Assembly (NCBI GenBank): GCA_942486035.1
Contig: CALNXK010000022.1
Location: 905,001-969,000, forward strand
Length of the DNA: 64,000 bases
Source: Porites lobata
Taxonomy: Eukaryota > Cnidaria > Anthozoa > Scleractinia > Poritidae
Reading direction: 5' to 3'
This document shows, in pieces, positions 1-12,100 of the stretch. The first letter of the stretch is position 1; every line of letters begins with the position of its first letter. The position numbers and the translations under genes were made by a program. Under the pieces are notes generated by a model that saw nothing but the letters and a program-made list of their open reading frames with translations, did no database searches and was not told the DNA's origin.

Positions 1-2528
1 TCGCAATGCTTTCTGATAAAGTTAACAGATGTATATTAATGTTTGTCTCGGCTGGTAGTAAACCGAAACCTCACATTTATAAAATTATTTCCGTTTATCC
101 AAAAGCGACTTCTAATAATACACATGATTTATCTGTATATTCTAACATAAAAACAAAAGATATAAATAAATAACAAAGCTTTTTTGTATCCCTTATGCCT
201 GAATACTGTGGTTAGAAGTAAATACAGCTTTTGAAGAGAACAAATAAACCCGCAGTAGATTAAGATTCTTTCCAGCCTGAACAATGTTGCCGGGATATCA
301 TCTGACCGAAACGTTTCTGTAACGAGCGTGCAAACATGTTATATAATTTTTGCCCTCGTTTGCGTTAAGCGAGAAAAGCAATAGTTTTATTTCCATCAAA
401 ACTGATTTTTTGAAGCAAGTAATAGGCACCTTTGTGATGAGAGATTAGAGCGAATTGCCGCAAGGCTTTGCGTTTGAGGAAGGCTAAATGCTAGACAAAA
501 TGGCATTATAAATAGACCTGCAAGCAAATGAAGTACAATTGTTCACAAATTTTAGCTGATTTTGTATCACCTCAGACATAGGAACGGTTCATATGACCAA
601 TGTTTGAACGTTTAAGCCTTTTGCTTATTCTTGACAAGGGAAACTGTGAACGAGCCTAAATTTCGATATGAAGTTGTTAACCTGTTCACTCCCTCTGGAC
701 AAACTCGGAAGCTCTCCATCTTAGCTTGTTTTAAAACACGCCTTAAGCAAAGAAATACGTCCGAATACATTGCGCTTACAGAATGAATGTTAGATTCTGT
801 TAAGTATATATCTGTACTGAAAAGCCATTTAGGAGATGAGTATGTCTCCTTTCGAATTCACGTACGTGAAGAAAAACGTGCTTTCGAACTGGGCGGCCTC
901 GAAAGCAAAACCAATAAAATGATATAAGGTCAGTAAGAGGTAGGTACCAGGATTATGAAATTGACAGATAACGCTTATATCTTACCTACTAATTACTGGA
1001 GACTGTATGCCGCAAGGTTAAGTGATCCTGTGCGCTTCATTTGGCTCAAATCAACTAGGTTCGGCCATTACAGTTGTTTAAAATGAGGGCTATCACAGTT
1101 TTAAAACACCGATTACGCATAAATTATGCAAACCCCCTAGGGTTGATGGGACATCGAACAATTAACAACCTGCTTTGTACCCGCTCAGAGTAAAAACGCA
1201 ATAACAAAATGTAGATTGTTCTCAGGTGTCGAGTTCCTTTATGGCACATGCTCTCGTATTTCAAGTACTTCTTTTAGTTTCGACACGAGCTTAATGAGTT
1301 TTCGCTCTTTCAATTGCTAAATTATCCAACGCAATTCCAGAAATCCTTTTAAAAATAGAAACTGAATATTCCCGGGTATGCACAAGCAGTTTGTGATTTT
1401 ACGCAGCTTGTACCGATCGAATTGCGGGGCACAAACAAAACCGTAAGAAAATAAGGCATATCTATCATTTATTCAAAAGAATCTTAATTAACCTTACATC
1501 CTTTCTGTAGAAACACAGGGGGAAATAATCAACTGATTGCCAAATACATTGCCGCTTGGTGTCACAATAAAGCTGGTTGCAGATCGAAAATCCAGTCTTG
1601 GGGGCACAAGCGAAGGGCGATCTTGACGGTGACAGCAATTTTCACTTTTCAATTCATGGCTGAATTGGATACAACTGTGGATAGTCATTTTTGTGCATGT
1701 CCAATTCTACACGATGATAATACCTTTAAAAAAAGTCGCAAAAAAAAGAAAATACTTGCATTGGAGTAATTCTATGTCCAATTCAAATTGTTGCGATTTT
1801 ATTTAAAGATATTACGTCCATAAGGCTATTCCTATTCTGAATCCGTGACTACGGCGTGTCATTTAATAAACCGGAGTCATGTATTGTAACTAAATCTCAT
1901 GTAATAAGTTTCGCTAAAAATACCCTTCCCCCTCCAAAACACACTTTTTAAAAACCACCTTTGACGCAAGTTGGGGCCCATGATACTCTTGTCGCGAATT
2001 TAAATGTGCTCTCTTTGCGCAGTTCATTCATCATCGGATGTAGTTTAGCTTAAGCACTCCGAAAAAATATTAACAACAGTGTGTAACCTGTTATTAACAG
2101 GGCGGGGCGGCTCTAATCGTGAAATTAAAGTGCTTTTCATCATTTTCGACGATCTCGACCCAGACCTCTACTCACGTGGTTGAGTAAGCTGTACAAGAGA
2201 TAAAAAAGGATCGCATTACCGCGAAATAACATAAAACTGCACCACCCGAATTTAAGCGTTCTCAGCGTCCTTTAATATTTCATACTTTGTAGATTTGCAG
2301 TGCATTCAGATCCATCCATGTCCCAGCATTCAGTTCGTGCATTTAATCCAAAATCAGCGCTCCACTGGGCACTAGTCACAAAACAAATATGGCGGACGAC
2401 GGCTGTAATCGATTGTAATGCGCTGTTTATTATCGAGATTTTTACCAAGAGGAGGCCAAATAAGGGATTCATACAATAGTTTCCTTTGGTTCTGAAATTT
2501 TTGGACGTACGCCTGACATATCTGCGTG
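1..2528. other. upstream intergenic DNA, no gene recognised
   Basis: About 2.5 kb precede the PRCC start codon. The open frames here are short and have no splice-bounded or family-like sequence. The stretch next to the start codon (about 2030-2528) must hold the PRCC promoter and 5' UTR, but I see no TATA box or other element that I could defend. Confidence 0.5.
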
Positions 2529-3134
2529 ATGTCGCTAGTTGCATATGGAAGCAGCGGTGAAGAAAGTGACTCGAGCGATTCGGAGGAGGTTCAAAGCTCT
2601 CGTGTTTCTAAAGAACCGATGATTACAAATAATGATGGCCAGGAAGATGGGGAAAAGCTTACCTCCACTGGAGAAGGAAGAGAAGAGGAGAATAAAACGG
2701 GTTTAGTTCTGCCGTCGCCCAAACAACGCAATGAAACTTCAAATTCTGTCAAAAGCAAGGGAAGCTTTAGCTTATCATCGTTTCTTCCTAAGCCCAAAAA
2801 CATCAGCAATCGTGAGAAGGAGAGCACAGATACTTCAGATGAAAAACCTTCAATCAGCTCATCAGCGATGATGGATGATGAAGAGGAGATTTTAGAGATC
2901 GAAGAAGACTATGAGCCTATTGTAAAACGAACCAAAAAGATTCAGTCAAGTCAAATTGAGGATAAGCCGAAGTCTGTTGGAAGTTTGTTTTCTCTTCTCC
3001 CTTCTCCCTGGCAAGCTGAAAACTCTTGGTTAAAAACTGCTAACCCTAAAGTAAAGGCAAAGAGTAAACAGGCTACTTCAGAAGAGAGAGGTTCCAAACA
3101 ACATGTAAAAATTGCTATTCCCATTGCCCCAAAG
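2529..3134 (+). CDS. PRCC: PRCC coding exon 1
   Basis: Encodes residues 1-202. It starts MSLVAYGSS and ends IAIPIAPK before the donor AAAG/GTAAGA. It is acidic and Ser-rich, with two Leu-Pro-x-Pro motifs (SFLPKPK near residue 92 and SLLPSPW near residue 159). Exactly 606 nt, so the intron that follows is phase 0. Confidence 0.93.
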
Positions 3135-6100
3135 GTAAGACAAACAGGGATTGCAAGTAAGGGGGTATTTACATGACACCACTATGATTTCATACCAGCT
3201 TGATCTTATCTTGGTTCTTTTGGCTCTGTATTTGCTTACACAATTCCAGCAGAAATGCTGGTATCACTGCAGCCATGCTGGGACAAGTTCATTTTATTCC
3301 CCATTGCCTTGCTAATATTAGTTTTTCATCACAGTATGAATTTAGTTTTACTGGTATCATGCAAATGCAGGGAATGACTCATTATACAATGAATTTAAAC
3401 CCCTGACGGACTGTTTTGGTGACCACATGCGTAAAGATATTTTTGTCATTAGATGATGTCTGGTTTAATGCCATAAGTGACCTGATATACATGTACATAC
3501 TTGATAATCAAAAGAGAATTTGGAATTAGATCAGAAGTCACTTGGGACCTTGATTCCTTGCACCCCTTCATTTAAGGTATCAGCCACCCTTCAAGACCGT
3601 CCGCGCACGGATCGCTGTAGCGTTAGTTGTTTTTATAAAAACCCCTATAAACCATATATTTTTTAAAAGCTTAATAATTCCAGATTATGGATTTGAACTA
3701 ACAAAAACGATTTACTACAATGTGTTTCGAAATTGGAACGTTCTGTGTAAAAGTACATGTCTCTATAAATCATGTTCCACTTCCCGGAAATAAACGGAAG
3801 AAAACAATTAACACCGCATTCGCTTCTCAACACGTTCCACCAAAAAACCGTGTCTCAGATTTTTGACAAGTGCGTTTGTCTTTCTTTTATTAGCAAATGA
3901 AGTTGGGGAAGGCAATTAGTCAACACTCCCTGTGGAAAAAAAGCTCTAGCTTTAAAATGAAAAGGAGTATTAAAATTCGCAGACACAGTTTTGTAGAAGA
4001 GATATATGGCATCACTCTGGTCAAATTTTAGCCAAATTGATTGAAAGGCTGCCGACTTGGAGTTCAAAACGTACGAGTCGATCGGCAAAATTTGCGTTCC
4101 GAGATAAAATAGAAAATACATTTTTGGCGGCATCCTACCTGGAATGAGATTATAACACCTAAATGTTTATTCTGATTGATATCAGAGAGGGATCAATTTT
4201 CTCTAACAATAGGACTTTGACAGGTAACATGTAACAGGAACAAACTTTTTATTGCTATCAACATCTTCAAGTGAACAGTTTAATTCTCCGTTGGAAAACT
4301 TCCACTCTTTTACACCACGAGAAGCATGGCTTAATTCTTTCTCGAGCAAAAGTTTTGCCTCTCCTTCGATCTTTTCTGTATGATCCGCGCAGGCGTTTTT
4401 GTTGACGGCGCTAGGCCAAGGAAACTAAAAAACTTTGAAGCTGCCAAATGTCCGCCACCGATTGCTCGAAGGCCAAGAACTGAGGCCCGGTATATTTCAA
4501 ACGCTCTGCTCTTCTCGGAAGAATTAAAAACAGAATTTGTCTTGTGCGACGGACAGCTTTCATTCTCGCACTGGATTCTCCAGGTAGAACCAAGTCCATG
4601 CTTAGTCGCTACATTTTCCATGACTTGGACTCTTCCCTGGGAAAATCGACAAGATACAGTCTCGTCCAGTTTCTCAAGTAGCTTTTCGCTCGATATGATA
4701 GCTCGACCGCTTATTGTTTTCCACGTTCCATCAGCAGATGGGGTCGATGAGCTTAATAATTATTGGCTTTCTTCATCTGGCTCTTCAAGCTGGATTTTGG
4801 AGCGGCTTGCACTCTCAGCAACTGCAGCGTTTTCACTTTTCTGAATATCCAACTCCTCGAGCCACTTCTCTTGCTGATAAAATGAGCCTTTGTCGCTCTC
4901 TGCCAATTTTGCGGCCCATTCTTTGTCAAACTCGCTCTTCGATTTCTTTTTCTCTCTCGGTTTCGATGACGAAAACGGACATGACCTTTTCTTTTTTTTT
5001 TGGCGGCGTTTTCACTGAAGCAAACACTAAATATCCACGGAGAATACTAAAGGCTACAAACAACGTGAAGACAATTCGCACGTGTTGTGTCGAAGCATGC
5101 ACTCGGTATCACGTTACTAGTTCACAGGCAAGTTAATTGGTATACGACATGGGTATGACAGATCTTGTCAACGATCAATTAAGATAGTTAACGAAAAAAA
5201 TCTTTCACCCCCGATATCTTTCGACACAAATAATATTTTCCTCTGATTTTTTTTTAAAGAAAGCTCTCAAGCATATCTATTTGAAAACGTTGAAATCTCA
5301 AATATGGAAAAATGGCAATTTTAAGGGTGGCTGATACCTTAATCCAATTAAGGCACAAAGTTGTTACAGATTTGATCTGGTGATGATGGGCACAATTGAT
5401 ATAATTTGCAGTAAAAAAGAAAAGTTGCATAAGCAAGTGTTTCGAAGGCACCAGACAGACACTATTGGAACTGAACAGTGTGATTCTTCGCATAAAACAA
5501 AATGTAAATGATCATAAAGCCATGGGCACTAAATATCATCTCTTTTAAAGAGATGAAACAGTAGGTCCCAGTTGTTCAAAAGCTGGATGAATTTCTATCC
5601 ACTGGATAAAGTAATGAATTGGTTTTCCCAATACTTCTCCTCTGGATGGTGATTCATACGGTGGATACCACTATCCACCTTTATTCTCGTAAGGACTAGA
5701 AACCACTTCTCCACTGTAAACCACTATCAGGCCTGGTTTTTCTTAGAAAGGACTAATGTCTCTAATGTCTGACCAGGTCTCACCAGGGGAGTTGCCTGTC
5801 GTACAAAATGTCAACTTTTAATTTCTTTAAGTTTTCAAATCTTTAGCCACAAAATAATAGTCTCTTTAAAATGTGATCTGTAGAGTATGATGTCTGCAGC
5901 TTGTAGGATTTTGTCAGACAGAGGGAAATTTTAAGTTGGACATTGTCCAATGGCTGACTGTTATTTGCAGCTCTGCGCTGTGGTTTGGTTGCTTGCATGT
6001 TTTACTGTGCAAGGGCTGTAGGGAAGATGAAGAAAAAAGTTCATCTGTGGAGGGTCGTGCAGAAGACTCACTTTTGGAAATTTTGAGCCACAACAATTTG

Positions 6101-9100
6101 CCATCTGTCCTCTTTGATTTGATAGATTTGTACTCTAACTATGACCCTTATGAGTACAGTGATAGTAGAAATGAAAACATTGTGCAAAAATAAAGTTTTG
6201 ACTGATTTAGTTAAAACCCCTTTAGAATATATTTTTTTATTTGCAATAATAACATCAAAATACAAGAATACAGAACAATACACTACTAATAAAAAGAAAA
6301 GTGAGAGAAAGAAAAAAATACGATATAAATGGAAATTATTTACATCACAATATCTACATGTATACTAATTTTTTACAATAAAATTGAGGACAATAAACAA
6401 TGTTTTTGTTGGATAAGGTTTTTGTGATAATTTATCCTGAATAATCAAGCTCGAGGTAAGTGTTATAAGCCGAGCTAAAGGCCGAGGCTGATAACACTTA
6501 CCGAGACCTTCATTATTCCAGATATCACAAAAGCCTTATCCAACAATAATATTGTTTATTGACCTTTATTATGCATTGTTGGAAATCATGTATTGTACGT
6601 GCAACCAATAGATTAGTTAGTTGTCTGCTAGTGCTGATTTCCAAACTTAACTGTAGCCAATGAGAAGATAGATATACCTAACTGCATGGAAAAAGGTTAT
6701 AAGAGATAACAATTACTTGAAGAGATAGTTAAACTTTCTATTTTCCATTGTGTTTTTCAATTATTTATAAGTTGTGTACAGTTAAGGAGCATTTCATTAA
6801 TTTTACAACAATAATTATACATACTTTTTAATAAACAGGATGAGTAGATCTGGTCAGCGTCTGAGGTTATCATTTATGGGACCAGGGATATAGTTCCGCA
6901 CGGCAAAATGGAAAATATTTCAACTTACAATGCAAGAATAAGAACTTAATGATGGCTATTTTTACTTTGATTATCAGACTGATTCAGATGATGAAGATGA
7001 TAGTCCTGCGGCAAAGAAAATCATACCATCAAAGGTAACACACTTTAAATGAATGACTAGTGTTCGTGGATTCCAGGGGGAGATTTAAAGTTCCAAGTGG
7101 AGAGATAATTTTTTGTTACTGTTCGTTAACTTCAATACCCTTTAAGTCCCAATAGTGACCCAGGGTTTTCAATAAGAGCTGGTGGCTGGCAAAATTCGCC
7201 TGGCTATTTCACGTGAACTCACCGCCTACTTTTCTATGGAAATTACCCCAGTTTAAATACAGTATTCTTGACAGTGCTGTTCCAGGATAAAAAAGCTAAA
7301 ATTTAATGATGTCTGTGTTCTGTTCAAACACTTTAATTTTTGCTCCAGAATGCTAGAAATGCATTCTAAGAGGCCCAGATTTTAAAATTTTTCCAGAAAC
7401 TTGTGCCTTCAGCACTCACAAGTGCCTTTGCGGCAGACCAACAACAATAACAAGCTTTATTTGCATGACCATACAAACACATACAGTATGGCAAAAGCTC
7501 TGTTTAGAAATCAAAATTACAACACAGGGCAATTGTCACGAACATAAAAACAAGCTGAAATATATTTTATGAATTGTATATTGTAAAGTAATTAGAAGAG
7601 TTCATCAGTTCATTGATCGAAACGTTTATAGGTAACTGGGTAATATTTAGAATCAGAGCCTTGACTTTGTAGTAAAATTTGTTCCTAGTCATAGAGTATG
7701 TAGGACATTGAAAAAGAAAGTGAACTTCGTCTTCGTCCACAAAAAGGGCAATGCCTATTATCCTTCGTAGTTTGATTGTATCTGCCTATTTCCATCATGA
7801 GTTTGTGATTGCTTATTCGTAGTTTTACTAAAGCCCTTCTCCCAGCTGTTCCTCTTGTTAAGTCTAAGTAACTAGAGAAGGTATGATCGGTTTTAAAAGA
7901 TCTATAAAATTCAAGTTTTTGAGAATGTTGAAGGGTGTTTTGCCAATACCAGATATATTCCTGTTTCATTTCAAAATTACATAGCTTTTTAGCATGGCTG
8001 TATCTAATAAATCAGGGTTAAAGTCAGGAAGCTTAAAGTATTCTGACATATTCATTAAATGAGAGTGGAAGCTATTTTTGCCATTACAGTGTAAGTCGAA
8101 TGACATTAAAAAAGCTTGTTTGACAAGAGATTCCTCATCTTTAGACTTTATATACAAAATGTATTTGAGAATTTTTTGATTGATTGTGATATTTAAAAGA
8201 AAACGACCAAGCTCTGCTCTACAAGCTTTATTAGAAGCTTTGTTGTTTACCTCCAAGTATTGTTTGCAAAATTGAAGGTGTGCCTTCTCGATTTTGTGAG
8301 CCGTCCCAGGTCATAAAATCTGGTTTGGTATACACACCCCAAATTTCACTGTTATATGTTAGAATAGGGGAGATCATAGTATCAAATATTTTACAGGCGG
8401 GAGCTGCTTTTAGTTTGCTAAGATTCATGTGTCGTCTCAAGCTGAAGAGGGCATAAAGAGCTTTCTCCTTAAGATGTTCACGTGACACTGAAAAATTTCC
8501 CGATGAGCACATTTGAGTTCCTAAGTAAGTGTGCTCTAGTACAGCATCAATTATTTGACTATCTATGAGAAAGTGAAAATCAATATATTTTCTCGCATGT
8601 TGGGGAATTACTACATGTATACAATTTATGTTTGTTTATTTTTAGGAAGGATCTGGTCTTAAGTCACTTCTTCCTAAACCAAAGCACAGCATCACAATGA
8701 AAGCTGATAACCCAAACAAGCCCTCAGTGAAATTAACCAGTAGACCTTTGATACCTCATACACTCACTAAGAAAGCAAAAGCTGCAGAGAAAATGCCACA
8801 GAAAACAGCTAAGGTGTTAAACCAGGCAGAAGGTGCCATAAGTGATGACGAAGATGAACCAGTTAGTTTCTTTACATTCAGTGATAAAACTGAGAGCTTA
8901 ACAGATGAAAAGGCTGAAACCATCCAAAGTCAAGATGCTAAGAGCAACTCTGGTTTAAAGGTTAATGAGCCAGTTCAAGAAATTTCAAATCACGCTGTGA
9001 CCTCATTTTTGCGTGGCAAGGTGCCCTCTACTTCACCTACATTTCAAGGCGCTGCAGGTTTGACTGAGTCAAAGCAGCAAGTGGTGGAAGTGCCTAGTGC

Positions 9101-12100
9101 ACAAGTAGATTTTGGAAGTGAAGAAAGCTTCAGTTCGGGGGAATTAGAGACAAAGACTTACTATTATGAACAGCAACCTGCACAGAATCAGCAGTATCCA
9201 GGCTATTCTGCTAATGATTATGTAAGTATTAAGTGACATACATTTAATGCGCCATCTCTAATAATAAATATCGGGGTTCCTTTTATTCCACTCCTCCCCA
9301 ACCCCCATATGCAAAAAATTGAAGAAATTGTAGAATTTGCTAAAATTAATAAATTCATGTGTTAGAGGAGGTAGAAGGGTGCCAGACAAAAGCTGCGATT
9401 TTATTAACGTGACAAAGAATTGCGAAAAATCGCAAGTAACGCGAAAACTCGTACATGTTTGTCAACATAAATTCAAGCACGGCACACGGCACTAACTATC
9501 TGGGGATTCTCGGATTTGCAAGGTTACCTTGTTCGGCCAAGTGCTCACGTTTATGTTGGACACGGAACATCCCTTGTTGTAGATCACCTGCCGTTGTTCA
9601 GGGAAAGAGACCACATTCCTCCTCAGGAAGGAGGAGGATCTGACTCGAGAAATCGGCAGAAATCAAGCCTACCCTTGCAATATCTTTTCACTTGTGAACC
9701 AGCCTGGGAACAATGATGTCATATTTATAATTGTCAACCCCTTTTTTTTCAGCAATATTACAGCTACAACACTGGTAATTATGGCCAAGAATCAGAAGCC
9801 TATACATACACTTACCCCACAGGCACCCCAGCACAGGAGCAAACCCAGTTGCAAGAAACAAATAATATTGATCTAGAAAAGGTAATGTTATATATTGAAT
9901 GTTGTGTTATGTTGTTGTTTAAATTTTGTTGACATTTTTCCTTGTTGCTAGCCTGCATGCAGTTGTCTTCCTATTCATTCTTTAGAAGTAGGAGTAGTCT
10001 GTAATCCAGGGGCTATTAGGGAGTTTAAGCAACAGCGTTTTTGAGCAACGAACGTCAACCAGAAGTGGACTTTTTGCACTCCTCGGCCGTGATTTTAAAT
10101 AAATTCTTGGGCAAATTGTCTCTGTATGAGTAAAGACACTTAACAACACAAATTTGGTAGCGTCAAGGCATATTAAAAGAGAAAAAGGATCACTTCCGGT
10201 CGACCTGCATCGCTCCAAAACGTCGCTACTTAAACTCCCTATTATTTTGTTTCAAACTTTGTTTTCACTAACTCAGTCATAATTTTTATAGCAATAGGAC
10301 AATTGCACGATGACGATATTTGACTACAACTACCAGAATTCATTTCGGTTTTGCTTTGTTATTTAAATTTGTCAATCCCGCTGAGGATTAAAGAACAATA
10401 GCCTTAATTTGCACAAGAAAACAACAAACTCAAGGATTCTGGTAGTTGTAGTCAAATGACGTCATCGTGCAATTGTCCTATTGTATGATTTTCTTAGTTA
10501 CACAAACTCAAAGGGAAGAGAAACCGCCACGAGGAAATTAACATTGTTGATGTTAATGCTGACGACCAGATTGGCAACTCTGCAGAAATGGTGGCGAAAT
10601 ATGGCACAGAGGAAGTAGCCCATCGACCTTCACGGGTAAACAGTTGTTTATATATATCCAGATTTAGCTCGGCATTAATTTATTTGTACACATACCGTAA
10701 AGTTCCGAAAATAAGCCCCGGGGCTTATATTTTTCAAAGGCCCTTTTTGAGGGGCTTATTTTTGGAGGGGCTTATATTCGGAGGGGCTTATCTATGGAGG
10801 GAAAGTTACGTTTCAAAATCGATTAGGCTAGCCTTATAGTTGGAATGAAATTTACCATTTTTGCCTTGTTTTACTTTGTAGTTGAGGGCAATTTCCAAGT
10901 ACAAGCCGCCCGGGGGGCTTATATTTGGAGGGGCGATTTAACGGAGGGTTTTTTGCGTTACGAGTTTGGGGGGCTTATATTTACATACATACATACTTTA
11001 TTGTTACCTCCCCAAAGGGGCTTTTCAGAATTTGGAGGGGCTTATACATGGAGGGGCTTATTTCCGGAATTTTATAGTAGCTTGACTGTTTCATGTAACG
11101 ATTCAATAGGTCTGGAGTCCTAATATCTTGACGGACATCTCTATTTATAAGAAAGGTCTCCCACTGTTTGCACAAGGGTATAAATTCAAAGTATAATTAT
11201 GACATTGCTCCACTTCGCTTCATGTTAAAGTAGCTATGTCACGCTATTTGTTATCTTTTTGAACAGCTAAAATGTGTCTCCACATCAGTTGAATTCTAAA
11301 AATAATAGTCCAGTTTTGTTCTTTAAGACTATTTGTAGGCATTGAAACTGTTTCCTGTCGTCCGTTGCTACGGATGTCAAGGATGGACGTGGATTGAAAC
11401 TTGAAAAAGTTGGGCCATCTTTTTCAAGTTTTAATGCCATGCCTGTAAAAATCACCAAAAACGATTATGGGTATTATGGTCTGGGTAGCGCCCATCGATG
11501 AGATTTGTTTGATATTTTCTTCACAACTTTACAGGAGAATTTCGTGTATGGGCACAGGTGGCCCAAGCTCAGTATGAGAGTTTAATCATTAATACATGTG
11601 GTTTTGTATTGGGTAATCCTTAAAATGGCCGTCCCTGAACATAAAGGATTTGTCTGGGAATTCAGGTAAAAGATTCAAGAATATAATACTCGCTAGAATT
11701 TTCAATAAAATACACCTTACCTTCTTTAATTTACTTGTTTTAGCTTGCCGTACGGTTATTTTCCCGATCCATTGCGATTTAAGCGATTTCCTTTAACCCC
11801 AAATAACCACACACCAAGCAAAAACAAGTAAAGTAAATAAGGTGTATTTTATTGAAAATTTTAGCGAGTATTTATATTCTTGAATCTTTTACCTGAATTC
11901 ACACACAAATCATTTATGTTCAGGCCCATTTTAAGGAGTCCTCAATATGAAACCACCTGTATTAATGATTAAACTCTAAAACTGAGCTTGGGCAGCCTGT
12001 GGTATGGGTAAGGGCACTAAGTAATGACTCCAATACAGAATTGACCTAGACAGCAATATTGACAGCAATATCCTGTTGACATATCGCCGTACCGGTAAAT

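Noticed and set aside
4380..4844. 154-codon plus-strand open frame
   Set aside because: It is the antisense shadow of the minus-strand transposase remnant, whose motifs are recognisable.
5936..6193. Plus-strand frame in PRCC intron 1 with a hydrophobic start
   Set aside because: It has no ATG before the hydrophobic part and no splice partner in PRCC frame. The surrounding sequence is repeat-rich.
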